Below are positions 7,678 through 15,208 of a stretch of DNA of 64,000 bases, one piece after another. The notes under the pieces were generated by a model. That model saw nothing but the letters and a program-made list of their open reading frames with translations. It made no database searches and was not told where the DNA came from. The first letter of the stretch is position 1. The number at the start of each line of letters is the position of its first letter. The translations under genes were made by a program, and so were the position numbers. Origin of the DNA: Limisoma sp963590405 (GTDB lineage Bacteria; Bacteroidota; Bacteroidia; Bacteroidales; Muribaculaceae); NCBI GenBank assembly GCA_963590405.1, contig CAVAPE010000001.1:40509-104508 (forward strand), read 5' to 3'.

Positions 7678-10236
7678 CTAAAATTTGATTGTGTAATCGA
7701 TTGAAGGCAAGAACGGAAGTTTGCACACGCCTTTCAGATAAGGCTCTGAGTCTCTGTAACTCACATATATGTCGGTGACGTTCTTGTGGTTGTAGACGTT
7801 GTAGAGGCTCAGTCCGAAACCGCTTTCGCAACGGCGGTGGCGGAGAGTGTAGGTGAGCCGAAGGTCGAGATGGTGCTCGTCGGGCATCTTGAACGAGTTG
7901 CGTCCGCGGTAGGAATAGAAGCGGCTGAAACGGTTGAAGTATGCCGCGCCGTCGGGATCATCCGAACTGAAGCCTCCGATGATGTGGAACGTCGAAGAAC
8001 TACTTGTGATGTCGCCGACTGGGTCGTATTCGTCTATTCTGCCGCCGCTGATAACCGTTGTGGCAACATTGCCTCGGCGTCCGCTGCGGTAGGTCCACGA
8101 GAGCGATGCGTTCCAGTGCTTGTTGAAGCGGTGAGAGATTACGATGTTCACGCTGTGGCGGCGGTCGTTGGCAGCCGGGAACTCCTTGCCGCCGTTGATT
8201 TCCTGTAGCGGAGTGTCGAATGTGCGTAGCGACTTCGACCATGTGTAACTAACCCATCCTGTGGTGTTGCCCGATTCCTTTTTGAGCATGAACTCTGCGC
8301 CGTAGGCTCGTCCGCTGCCGCAGGCAACCATGTCTTGCCAATCGCCGGCGGTGGAGAAGAAAGATGCGCCGTCTTTGTATTCCACAAGGTTTTTCATCCA
8401 TTTGTAGTAACCTTCCACCTCGAAACTCAGCCCTTTAATTATCTCGTAGCCAACGCCGGCAGCCACTTGGTCGGAGTAGGTTACAGGGATTTTCTTGGTC
8501 GACGGCACCCAGATATCCGACGGCATCACGAGGTTGCCGCTCGTGAGCAGATGCAAGCCCTGCGACATTCGCGCATACGACAGTTTGATGGCAAGATTGC
8601 TTGTTGGCATAATGCTCACCGAGGCGCGCGGCTCAAGAGAATGGGTGGTCGCGTCGGTCGACGAATAAAGAGCGTAGCGCAAGCCTACGTTGGCTTTAAG
8701 CCATGAGGCAATGCTCCATTCGTCCTCGGCATAGACGCTAAAAGTGGAAATGTCGGTGCTGTTGCCTATGCGTTCGTCGGTGATGGTTTCCTTGTTCGCC
8801 TTGCCCTTCTGGAAATAGGTTATCGTGGTGTGGTTGTAGACATCGACTGTGGGCGACAGGTGCTGCAACTTGAAACTTGCGCCGTAGCGCAGTGTTTGCC
8901 GTGGTGCCACATTGTGCGTGAAGTCGGCATTCACCGACAAATCGCTGATTTTTGAGTGGTAGCGGGCATAGGATTCGGCATCGAGCGACTTGTCGTTCTT
9001 GATCCCATCGCTGATATCTTCTTTGAATGACCAGAACTTATGGTCTGTCTGCGATTGCGCCAGTGAGTAGTTGTAGGTGCTGAAGCCAGCCGAGGCGTTC
9101 ATCTGCAACTTTGAGTTGAACGAGTGAATCCACGACAGTCCGCCAATGATGTTGCCCCAATTCGAGTCGGTGCTGCTTTGTGAATTCTGAGTGTAGTAGG
9201 TTGTAGTGAGTGCCGAACTGTTGTATTTACTCTTTTCTGCCGACCAACTCGATGGCGACACGTTGTCTTTGTCGTTGCCAAAGTAGAACGTTGCCGACAG
9301 TCGGTCGGATGCCGAAAAGCGGTGCACGAGCCGTGCCGTTATGTCGTAGTAGTTGAGGTCGAGATAGGGGGTGAGTACCGTCTGATTGTCGATGACGCGT
9401 TTCATCGTCGGAATTACAAGGGCGTTGAGGTAGGATGCCCGTGCTGAGACGCTGAACGAGGTGTGTCCTTTCCAGATCGGGCCTTCGGCGTGGATTGCCG
9501 ACGACATTACGCCGGCTGAGAGCGAGCCGTGGTAGCGGTCGAAATCGCCGTCGCGGAGAGATACGTCGACCACGCTCGACAGTCGTGAGCCGTAGCGCGC
9601 TGGGAAGCCGCCTTTAAGTACGGTCACGTCGCTAACCATTTCGGGACTGAATGCCGATACAAAACCCTTCAAATGCTCGGGGTTATAGATTGTGAAGCCG
9701 TCAATTGAGATTTGGTTTTGGTCGTAGGAGCCGCCGCGCACGTAGATGCCCGCCGTGCCGTCGTTGCCCGTCTGGATGCCAGGCAGTGTCTGCAGGGCTT
9801 TAAGCACGTCTACTTCGCCCAGTGTTGCTGGCAGTGACTTGATTTGCCTTACCGACAATGCGTTGGCACTCATCTGCGTGGCGCGGATGCCTACTTGCGA
9901 CGGCGCGTAGATTGTAACGTCGCGCAACTTGTTGTCGCGCGTGAGGCGGATGTCGAACGATGAGTTCTTGTCGGCTTTTATCTGTGTGGAATATGAGGTG
10001 TAGCCTACGTAACTGACTACTATGTTGATTGTTTCGCCAACGGTGGGGTGGAGTTCGAAGAAACCGGCAATGTCGGTGGTTTGTCCATAACGGTTGTCGG
10101 TTGAATACACACTTGCCCCAATCAGTGCTTCCCCCGTCTCGGCATCTGAAACAGTGCCGCTGACCATCACGTTCTGCGCGTGGCAAACCGCCGAAGCAAG
10201 GGCAAAACAGATTATAATCGCTAATTTTCTGAACAT
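7678..10236 (-). CDS. TonB-dependent receptor with carboxypeptidase-like regulatory domain
   Basis: Outer-membrane active transporter of 852 residues. An N-terminal signal peptide (MFRKLAIIICFALASAVCHA) is followed by a CarboxypepD_reg-like beta-sandwich (about 22-105: MVSGTVSDAETGEALIGASV), a plug domain (about 115-225, with LQTLPGIQTGNDGTAGIYVRGGSYDQNQ) and a 22-strand-type barrel ending in a C-terminal aromatic (YTIKF). It is not a SusC: it is shorter and paired with DUF4249 instead of SusD. The substrate cannot be read from sequence; iron/siderophore, peptide or other nutrients are all possible. Confidence 0.92.
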   Translation of the reverse strand: MFRKLAIIICFALASAVCHAQNVMVSGTVSDAETGEALIGASVYSTDNRYGQTTDIAGFFELHPTVGETINIVVSYVGYTSYSTQIKADKNSSFDIRLTRDNKLRDVTIYAPSQVGIRATQMSANALSVRQIKSLPATLGEVDVLKALQTLPGIQTGNDGTAGIYVRGGSYDQNQISIDGFTIYNPEHLKGFVSAFSPEMVSDVTVLKGGFPARYGSRLSSVVDVSLRDGDFDRYHGSLSAGVMSSAIHAEGPIWKGHTSFSVSARASYLNALVIPTMKRVIDNQTVLTPYLDLNYYDITARLVHRFSASDRLSATFYFGNDKDNVSPSSWSAEKSKYNSSALTTTYYTQNSQSSTDSNWGNIIGGLSWIHSFNSKLQMNASAGFSTYNYSLAQSQTDHKFWSFKEDISDGIKNDKSLDAESYARYHSKISDLSVNADFTHNVAPRQTLRYGASFKLQHLSPTVDVYNHTTITYFQKGKANKETITDERIGNSTDISTFSVYAEDEWSIASWLKANVGLRYALYSSTDATTHSLEPRASVSIMPTSNLAIKLSYARMSQGLHLLTSGNLVMPSDIWVPSTKKIPVTYSDQVAAGVGYEIIKGLSFEVEGYYKWMKNLVEYKDGASFFSTAGDWQDMVACGSGRAYGAEFMLKKESGNTTGWVSYTWSKSLRTFDTPLQEINGGKEFPAANDRRHSVNIVISHRFNKHWNASLSWTYRSGRRGNVATTVISGGRIDEYDPVGDITSSSSTFHIIGGFSSDDPDGAAYFNRFSRFYSYRGRNSFKMPDEHHLDLRLTYTLRHRRCESGFGLSLYNVYNHKNVTDIYVSYRDSEPYLKGVCKLPFLPSIDYTIKF

Positions 10237-10273
10237 AATATCTTACAGGTTAACTCATGATAGAAATTTTGGC

Positions 10274-10306
10274 TAAAAATAATTATTTATCGCTTAATTT
10301 CCCAAA
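10274..10306 (-). promoter_or_regulatory. Possible promoter of the TonB receptor gene
   Basis: On the minus strand TTTG (10303-10306) is followed after 21 bp by TATTTTTA (10274-10281), one mismatch from TAnnTTTG. The implied leader is about 30 nt. Weak evidence. Confidence 0.4.
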
Positions 10307-10335
10307 TTTGTCGAGATGATTTTTTGAAAATATTC

Positions 10336-10425
10336 ACCCCGTAGAGGGTGCTACCAACACTGGCTGAGCCCTGATGATGTGGGTTGCGCCGCTTACAGGG
10401 CGCTTAGATTTGGAATTGATATATG
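10336..10425. repeat. Dispersed palindromic intergenic repeat, copy 1
   Basis: Contains a hairpin (CACCCCGTAGAGGGTG, 10336-10351) and the module GATGTGGGTTGCGCCGCTTA near 10375-10394, ending in AGGGCGC. The same modules recur, diverged, at 22565-22665, at 48809-48845 and at the right edge near 63975-64000. It lies between the TonB receptor and the toxin-antitoxin pair and encodes no credible protein. Confidence 0.6.
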
Positions 10426-10440
10426 AAAGTAATATCTTTG
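10409..10440 (+). promoter_or_regulatory. Promoter of YafQ-type toxin-antitoxin operon
   Basis: TTTG (10409-10412), a 20-bp spacer and TATCTTTG (10433-10440) match the Bacteroidota consensus. The start codon at 10460 would lie about 13 nt after the transcription start. The AT-palindromic ATATATAT just downstream could be where the antitoxin represses its own operon (inference). Confidence 0.8.
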
Positions 10441-10459
10441 CAATATATATGATAGCATT

Positions 10460-10720
10460 ATGAATACAGCAATTACCCAAAAGAAAGCCACGATGTTTAG
10501 GCTCAACATAGATTTGGTCGAGCGGCTTAAAGAATTGGCGAAACGAGAACATCGCAGTCTCAATAATTACGTAGAGTGCGTTTTGCTCGATGTCGCTTAT
10601 AATGAACCGAATGCAGAAACTGTCGCTGCGATAAAAGAGGCGCAAAGTGGTGCTTTGCGTAAATCCAAACCTGTGGATACATCGAGCGTTGATGCAATGC
10701 TCAAATCAATGGATTTATGA
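10460..10720 (+). CDS. Antitoxin of YafQ-type toxin-antitoxin module (RHH-like)
   Basis: Small 86-residue protein whose N-terminal part (ATMFRLNIDLVERLKELAKREHRSLNNYVE) has the short strand plus two helices expected of a ribbon-helix-helix DNA-binding antitoxin. The C-terminal part (about 50-86) is likely the disordered toxin-binding segment. It overlaps the toxin gene by 4 bp, the classic order for type II modules. Its presumed role is to neutralise the toxin and repress the shared promoter. It is assigned from fold pattern plus context, not from a specific family match. Confidence 0.8.
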   Translation: MNTAITQKKATMFRLNIDLVERLKELAKREHRSLNNYVECVLLDVAYNEPNAETVAAIKEAQSGALRKSKPVDTSSVDAMLKSMDL

Positions 10721-11004
10721 AAACGCTTCACCCATCTTCACAATTCAAGAAAGACGTTAAGAGAATTAAAAACAATCCAAGAAAACTTTCGCTTCTCAAA
10801 GAGGTGTTGAATATGTTGGCGTCTGAAATGCCTCTCCCCGATACATTAAGAGCTCATTCGCTATCGGGCGATTACAAAGATTGTATGGAGTGCCACATTG
10901 AAGGAGACTTTCTGTTAATATGGTTTGATGATGAAGCACAAGCGATTGATTTACTTCGTTTAGGTTCTCATTCAGAACTCTTCGGCAATGGGGCTAAAAG
11001 ATAA
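10717..11004 (+). CDS. YafQ-family mRNA interferase toxin
   Basis: RelE/ParE-superfamily toxin of 95 residues. The YafQ signature is visible: SLSGDYKDCMECHIEGDFLLIW followed by LLRLGSHSELF near the C-terminus. The histidines of HSLSG, ECHIEGD and GSHSELF line up with catalytic histidines known in E. coli YafQ, along with the acidic residue of EGD. It begins within the last codons of the antitoxin gene (ATGA overlap). It should cleave mRNA on the ribosome when freed from its antitoxin. All key residues seem present, so it is probably active. Confidence 0.87.
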   Translation: MKTLHPSSQFKKDVKRIKNNPRKLSLLKEVLNMLASEMPLPDTLRAHSLSGDYKDCMECHIEGDFLLIWFDDEAQAIDLLRLGSHSELFGNGAKR

Positions 11005-11035
11005 AACAAAGGTTTTGGTAAATTTCGGTTTATAA

Positions 11036-11067
11036 TTTGGTTGATGCGGAATAATACTATATATTTG
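11036..11067 (+). promoter_or_regulatory. Promoter of DUF6377 gene
   Basis: TTTG (11036-11039), a 20-bp spacer and TATATTTG (11060-11067) match the Bacteroidota consensus. The leader to the ATG at 11108 is about 34 nt. Confidence 0.8.
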
Positions 11068-11107
11068 TGCTGCAATTATCTAACATTTTGATTAATCTAT
11101 ATTCGTG

Positions 11108-12679
11108 ATGCTAAAACGTTTCGCCCTTAGTCTGACTTTTCTCGTGTCGTTGGTGATGCCTGCTGTGGCTTCTGATTCCATTCTCGACAGTCTTGACTAC
11201 TACATTAGTCGCAAGCCATACTACGACAATCTCAAATATCAGCGCATCTTTAAGTTGAAAGCCGTTGCCGAAGGGAAAGGAAACGTGTCGAGAGACGAGA
11301 GAATCACTGCCTTCGCAGAACTTGGCGAAGAATACACCCTTTTTAAGGCCGATACTGCAGTTTACTATTATAATAGGGCAATCAAACTCGCAACGGAGTC
11401 TGCCGACACGATGAAAGTCCTGCTCCTCAGGATGAGGAAGATACGTCCCGACATGATTTCGGGTTTCTATGCCGAGGCGCACGACGAATTTCGCAGCATT
11501 CAGCAGTGTAAATTACCCGAAGGTCTGCTAACGGATTTCTACGAGTGTGGCTATCGTCTTTACTCCTTTGCACTCAACAGCATTGACGATGGCGGTCCGT
11601 ACTACGACCGCTACTATTACAACGCTGGATTTTACCGCAAAAAATGGATAGACCAGTTGCCTGAACGTTCAACCACCCGCCGCCTTTATGAGGCAGAGCA
11701 AGCCATCAGTGATGGTAAGTATGTGAAGGCAAAGTCTACACTCGACGACCTTATGCGCACTTTGAAGCCAGAAAGCAACGACTACGCTTTGGCGTGCGCC
11801 TTTCTCGCGAAAATTCATCTGCGAAATAACGCCAGCAATGTCGGCGAGAGCATCCGCTATTATACCCTGTCGGCAATCAGCGACATTATGTGTTCGGTGA
11901 AGGAGAATCAGTCGATTTTCGACCTTTCGATGCTACTTTATAAAGGTGGCCACACCGATAAAGCCTACCGCTATATCTTCGCTTCGCTCGAAGATGCTGC
12001 GTTTTGTAACGCTCAGATGCGAGTGTATAACGTTTCGGGTATGCTTCCGGTCATAGAATCGCAACACACTGAGGAGGTTGAGATTCACGAACGGATGCTG
12101 ATGACCTACATTTTTATAAGTTTCGTGCTTCTGGTGGGTCTCGCCATCGCCGTGTCGTTCCTTGTGAAGCAGATGAAGAAACTCACGCGCACGCGTGCCA
12201 AACTCAAAGAGGCGAACATGACCAAGGATGAATATATGGGTCAGTTCCTCGAATTGTGCTCCATCTATATGAAGCGCCTCGACTCGTTCACCAAACTCGT
12301 GAACCGCAAACTCACCTCAGGTCAGACCGACGACCTTATAAAGATGATTAAGTCGCAGAAATTCAACGACGAGCAGCACGGCACATTCTATAAGGAATTT
12401 GACAACGCATTTCTAAGCATCTACACCACCTTTATCGACGAGGTGAATGCGCTGCTCCGCCCCGAAGAGCGGTTTGTGATTGACACGCCCAACACTCTGA
12501 CCACTGAATTACGTATCTATGCGCTGCTCCGTCTTGGCATTGACGACTCGTCGAAGATTGCGGAATTTCTGCGATATTCGGTGAATACCATCTATGCTTA
12601 CCGCAATAAAATGAAAAATCGCGCCATCAATCGCGATACTTTTGAAGATAATGTGATGAAAATTGGTTATATCGATTAA
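11108..12679 (+). CDS. DUF6377 domain membrane regulator with TPR-like sensor and C-terminal HTH
   Basis: Predicted membrane-anchored transcription regulator, 523 residues from the ATG at 11108 (a GTG one codon upstream is less likely). Visible parts: signal peptide (MLKRFALSLTFLVSLVMPAVA); an alpha-helical TPR-like exported domain (about 25-325); one transmembrane helix (MLMTYIFISFVLLVGLAIAV, about 328-350); a short coiled coil (KLTRTRAKLKEANMTKDEYM); and a C-terminal LuxR-like helix-turn-helix (LRLGIDDSSKIAEFLRYSVN). The arrangement resembles one-component regulators that span the membrane. It stands alone with its own promoter, so its targets are not evident. It lacks a kinase domain. Confidence 0.85.
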   Translation: MLKRFALSLTFLVSLVMPAVASDSILDSLDYYISRKPYYDNLKYQRIFKLKAVAEGKGNVSRDERITAFAELGEEYTLFKADTAVYYYNRAIKLATESADTMKVLLLRMRKIRPDMISGFYAEAHDEFRSIQQCKLPEGLLTDFYECGYRLYSFALNSIDDGGPYYDRYYYNAGFYRKKWIDQLPERSTTRRLYEAEQAISDGKYVKAKSTLDDLMRTLKPESNDYALACAFLAKIHLRNNASNVGESIRYYTLSAISDIMCSVKENQSIFDLSMLLYKGGHTDKAYRYIFASLEDAAFCNAQMRVYNVSGMLPVIESQHTEEVEIHERMLMTYIFISFVLLVGLAIAVSFLVKQMKKLTRTRAKLKEANMTKDEYMGQFLELCSIYMKRLDSFTKLVNRKLTSGQTDDLIKMIKSQKFNDEQHGTFYKEFDNAFLSIYTTFIDEVNALLRPEERFVIDTPNTLTTELRIYALLRLGIDDSSKIAEFLRYSVNTIYAYRNKMKNRAINRDTFEDNVMKIGYID

Positions 12680-12785
12680 TATATCCATTTATATTTGCTT
12701 ATATTCATCTAAATTATATCCATTGGGTATCAAGTAGATAAAATAAATAACATCTATATTTGTTTATATAACTGTTAATATGGTG

Positions 12786-12816
12786 ATTGAAATGCTTGAC
12801 AGCGGATGTAACTTTG
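12786..12816 (+). promoter_or_regulatory. Orphan promoter upstream of a gene-free interval
   Basis: ATTG (12786-12789), a 19-bp spacer and TAACTTTG (12809-12816). No convincing coding gene follows on this strand before the tRNA-Asp gene on the other strand, so it probably drives a non-coding transcript. Confidence 0.6.
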
Positions 12817-12822
12817 CAATGT

Positions 12823-13013
12823 CGAAAGCAAAGAGATGCTTTCACCGAATAATGGTTAAACACTACGATTATAATATGGAGTATTAGAAAATTGTTTTAT
12901 TTCGTTGGGAAACGCAGTAAAATGTCTCGAATAATGGTTTTATGTTAGGTTTGTAAATGTTGCTTCTGAGTAAGCAACAAAGAAACAAAGCTCATCGGAA
13001 GATGGGCTTTTTT
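12823..13013 (+). ncRNA. Candidate small RNA of about 190 nt
   Basis: The interval starts just after a consensus-type promoter and ends at a hairpin with a T-run (12987-13013). Inside are a second hairpin (TTGCTT/AAGCAA, 12960-12977) and a 12-bp direct repeat CGAATAATGGTT at 12846-12857 and 12928-12939. The longest short reading frame (12819-12887, 22 codons) begins before the predicted transcription start, so it is unlikely to be translated from this promoter. The length would suit a 6S-like or other regulatory RNA, but the class cannot be named from reading alone. Confidence 0.45.
12987..13013 (+). terminator. Intrinsic terminator of candidate small RNA
   Basis: The stem AAAGCTCATC/GATGGGCTTT with loop GGAA is followed by TTTCTTT. 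Confidence 0.65.
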
Positions 13014-13072
13014 CTTTGTGTGCCCACTGCTGGATGCATAGACGGCATAGCCGCAGACGTATGCCTGAAAAC

Positions 13073-13100
13073 AAAAAATCCTGAAGCGGTTGCTTCAGGA
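13073..13100 (-). terminator. Terminator after tRNA-Asp
   Basis: Perfect stem TCCTGAAGC/GCTTCAGGA (13079-13100), followed on the minus strand by a run of six T (13073-13078). Confidence 0.85.
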
Positions 13101-13107
13101 CTTTCTG

Positions 13108-13181
13108 CGGTGCGGACGGGACTCGAACCCGCGACCCCATGCGTGACAGGCATGTATTCTAACCAGCTGAACTACCGCACC
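13108..13181 (-). tRNA. tRNA-Asp (GTC)
   Basis: A 74-nt cloverleaf on the minus strand. The acceptor arms GGTGCGG and CCGCACC pair fully, the D-arm reads AGTTCAGC, the anticodon loop CTGTCAC gives GTC, and the T-arm contains GGTTCGAGTCC. CCA is not encoded. It has its own promoter and terminator. Confidence 0.97.
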
Positions 13182-13209
13182 AAGGATAGTTGCTTTTTGT
13201 TAGCGATTG

Positions 13210-13240
13210 CAAAGGTACGAACTTTTGCCGACTGTGCAAA
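13210..13240 (-). promoter_or_regulatory. Promoter of tRNA-Asp
   Basis: Minus-strand TTTG (13237-13240), 19-bp spacer, TACCTTTG (13210-13217), about 28 bp upstream of the tRNA. Confidence 0.85.
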
Positions 13241-13257
13241 TTTTTCAGCAGATTTTT

Positions 13258-14079
13258 TTATTCAAATTCGTTGTTTTTCTCGTATTCGTCGAGGTCGGCA
13301 GCCTTACCAGTGTATTGCGGAGCGCGCTTTTCGAGGAATGCTTTGATGCCCTCTTTGTAGTCTGGACCTTGATAAACCTTTTGACGATAGGAATTTATGC
13401 GCTCAAAGTTCTCCGCGTTGATTGAATGTGATGCTTTTGTGAGCATACGGAACTGGCGCTTGATGGCGCTGACCGAAAGCACCGAGTTGCGGCGCAGCGG
13501 ATTGAGGATTTTCACTTCCAGAAGTTTGTGGAGCATCTCTGCTGATGCAATTTGGTTGACGAAGCCCACGTTGAGCGCCTCGTGTGCGGTAAGAGGTGCG
13601 CCTGTGAAAAACATCTCACGAGCCTTGTTTACGCCTAGTTGGTTGATGAAGTGCATGATGCCCGAGGCATTGTAAGGAATGCCGATTTTAGCCGGTGTAA
13701 TGGCAAATGTGGAGGTCTCCGTTGCCACAATCATATCGCAGGAAATGCAGAGGTCGCAAGCGCCGCCCCAAACCGTGCCCGTAACGCAGGCGATTACCGG
13801 GATTGCCACTTTCTGCACGGTGCGCAGCAGGCGCTCCATCGGCACGTCGTACGACAGCGGGTCGTTGCCGTCCATCGGGAGTTCGTTGATGTCGTGTCCA
13901 GCGCTCCACACTCCGCGCTTTGTCTGCGCCTCGATGACTATTGCCACGCATTCTTTTTTGTAGCAATCGTTGATTGCATCGACCAATTCCGAGCACATCT
14001 GTTCGCTCAACACGTTGAAATGGTCAGGGTTTTGCATCTCTACAAATCCGATGCGGTCTTCAATTCTTGTTTCAACCAT
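13258..14079 (-). CDS. scpB: Methylmalonyl-CoA decarboxylase (enoyl-CoA hydratase/isomerase family)
   Basis: Crotonase-fold enzyme of 273 residues that decarboxylates methylmalonyl-CoA to propionyl-CoA. It resembles E. coli ScpB (YgfG) along its length: VWSAGHDINELPMDGNDPLSYD (about 57-78), VTGTVWGGACDLCISCDMI (the oxyanion-hole glycines) and STFAITPAKIGIPYN. The C-terminal EGIKAFLEKRAPQYTGK also fits. This step is part of propionate formation from succinate, typical of Bacteroidales fermentation. No mutase or CoA transferase neighbour is visible, and it is monocistronic. TAAATTTG at 14118-14125 (minus) is a plausible -7 box without a clear -33 partner. Confidence 0.88.
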   Translation of the reverse strand: MVETRIEDRIGFVEMQNPDHFNVLSEQMCSELVDAINDCYKKECVAIVIEAQTKRGVWSAGHDINELPMDGNDPLSYDVPMERLLRTVQKVAIPVIACVTGTVWGGACDLCISCDMIVATETSTFAITPAKIGIPYNASGIMHFINQLGVNKAREMFFTGAPLTAHEALNVGFVNQIASAEMLHKLLEVKILNPLRRNSVLSVSAIKRQFRMLTKASHSINAENFERINSYRQKVYQGPDYKEGIKAFLEKRAPQYTGKAADLDEYEKNNEFE

Positions 14080-14159
14080 CTGTTTTAGTTTGTTAGTTTA
14101 GAGAATGTTTGTTGATGCAAATTTACTAATAATTTTACTAAAATGGTCATAAAATAGTT

Positions 14160-14190
14160 GAGCCCGGCAATCTTCACGATTGCCGGGCTC
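14160..14190 (-). terminator. Strong hairpin, probable terminator of the downstream-reading membrane gene
   Basis: 13-bp perfect stem GAGCCCGGCAATC/GATTGCCGGGCTC with a 5-nt loop. The following minus-strand sequence is only moderately T-rich. Confidence 0.6.
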
Positions 14191-14317
14191 TGGTACAATT
14201 CATTAGGTCTATCATTAATCTTCTTTTGTGTGTGTCTTCATGCTTTGTTGAATTAAATTATGGTTTGTAACGAACTGATATGAGAGTCAGAAATCCTAAT
14301 TGTAACGAGATTGTGCT

Positions 14318-15070
14318 TTACTGACTTTGTTCAAGATAATTTCTGACTTCGGCGATTTTAGTGCTTTTCTTGGCGTAGAGCACGAAAATCATCGTTGTAG
14401 CCACTACAATTATGCTCTGTGCTATTACGAAGAATTTCGGAATGTCTAAAATCGGAATAACTTTGGCCATTGCCCACCATAAACTCAAAAGTGTCCAAGA
14501 TGAGAAAACCAGATTAGTTTCTGTTGTTCTGTATATAGGTTTGTCTGTTAGATCGACGAATCCATTCATTGTGTCAAGGAACTTCTTTGATTCTTTAATG
14601 TAGACTATCACGTAGGCTACGGTCTGAACCAAGAAAAATATGTAGAAAACGGCATTTATTGCCTTGTTTTCGTGGTTTGTTGTTTGGTCAATCTTCCATA
14701 TCAACGGGAAAAACATGATCGCTATCAGGTTGCCCATCAATATGTCTGTCCGCAACAGCCTTGAATTGAACATCGTAAGCGCGGCGCACAGGTACATCAG
14801 CGAGAGCAGCGATGCCGTTGCAGTTTCCCAGATAGGGAACTGGTTGGCTGCCACTGGCTTTTGCCATATCGGAAAAAGCCAGATATGAACAATTCCCATA
14901 GCGATGAAGCACGTGCCCAAAATTATGCCCATCGCTGGGAACATGTTCTTTTCGCTTTTGTGTGACCTTAACGCTTTCATGCTGCCAAACAACATCGCAC
15001 TTCCTGCAATTAGGGTTACGATTCCTGCCGCGATTTGCGCGGTTGATGTGTGACAGATGATAGTGTTCAT
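14318..15070 (-). CDS. Multi-pass membrane protein of unknown function
   Basis: Not recognised as a named family. The 250-residue protein has about seven hydrophobic helices (for example IAAGIVTLIAGSAMLF, LSLMYLCAALTMF, NAVFYIFFLVQTVAYVIVYI, FFVIAQSIIVVATTMIFVLYA) and ends in a short charged tail (KKSTKIAEVRNYLEQSQ). The layout resembles the seven-helix N-terminal part of the AraC-type regulator encoded immediately upstream, but without the DNA-binding domain. It may be a truncated paralogue or an accessory sensor (inference). It has its own consensus promoter, placed in the terminator of the regulator gene. Confidence 0.7.
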   Translation of the reverse strand: MNTIICHTSTAQIAAGIVTLIAGSAMLFGSMKALRSHKSEKNMFPAMGIILGTCFIAMGIVHIWLFPIWQKPVAANQFPIWETATASLLSLMYLCAALTMFNSRLLRTDILMGNLIAIMFFPLIWKIDQTTNHENKAINAVFYIFFLVQTVAYVIVYIKESKKFLDTMNGFVDLTDKPIYRTTETNLVFSSWTLLSLWWAMAKVIPILDIPKFFVIAQSIIVVATTMIFVLYAKKSTKIAEVRNYLEQSQ

Positions 15071-15089
15071 TTCTATTTTCTTGCGATGG

Positions 15090-15121
15090 CAAAGTTATGG
15101 CGCGTCAAGAGGGTGGACAAA
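15090..15121 (-). promoter_or_regulatory. Promoter of the membrane protein gene, overlapping the preceding terminator
   Basis: Minus-strand TTTG (15118-15121), 20-bp spacer, TAACTTTG (15090-15097). The TTTG is the end of the terminator T-run of the AraC-type gene. Confidence 0.8.
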
Positions 15122-15162
15122 AAAAATCCGTTATTTGTCGGTCGAAACGACGACAAATAACG
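15119..15162 (-). terminator. Terminator of AraC-type regulator gene
   Basis: 12-bp inverted repeat CGTTATTTGTCG/CGACAAATAACG (15129-15140 and 15151-15162), extended by an inner TCG/CGA pairing, followed on the minus strand by eight T (15119-15126). Further TAACG/CGTTA copies lie at 15177-15206, so the region could also bind a regulator. Confidence 0.75.
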
Positions 15163-15208
15163 TGTTTGCGGGTGGAATAACGTTAAATTACAAGTTAAAT
15201 AACGCCTT

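Noticed and set aside
7670..7831. N-terminal extension of the DUF4249 protein
   Set aside because: It would overlap the TonB receptor gene and bury the lipoprotein signal.
12957..13346. 129-codon plus-strand frame across tRNA-Asp
   Set aside because: It runs through two terminators and the tRNA gene on the other strand, with no protein features.
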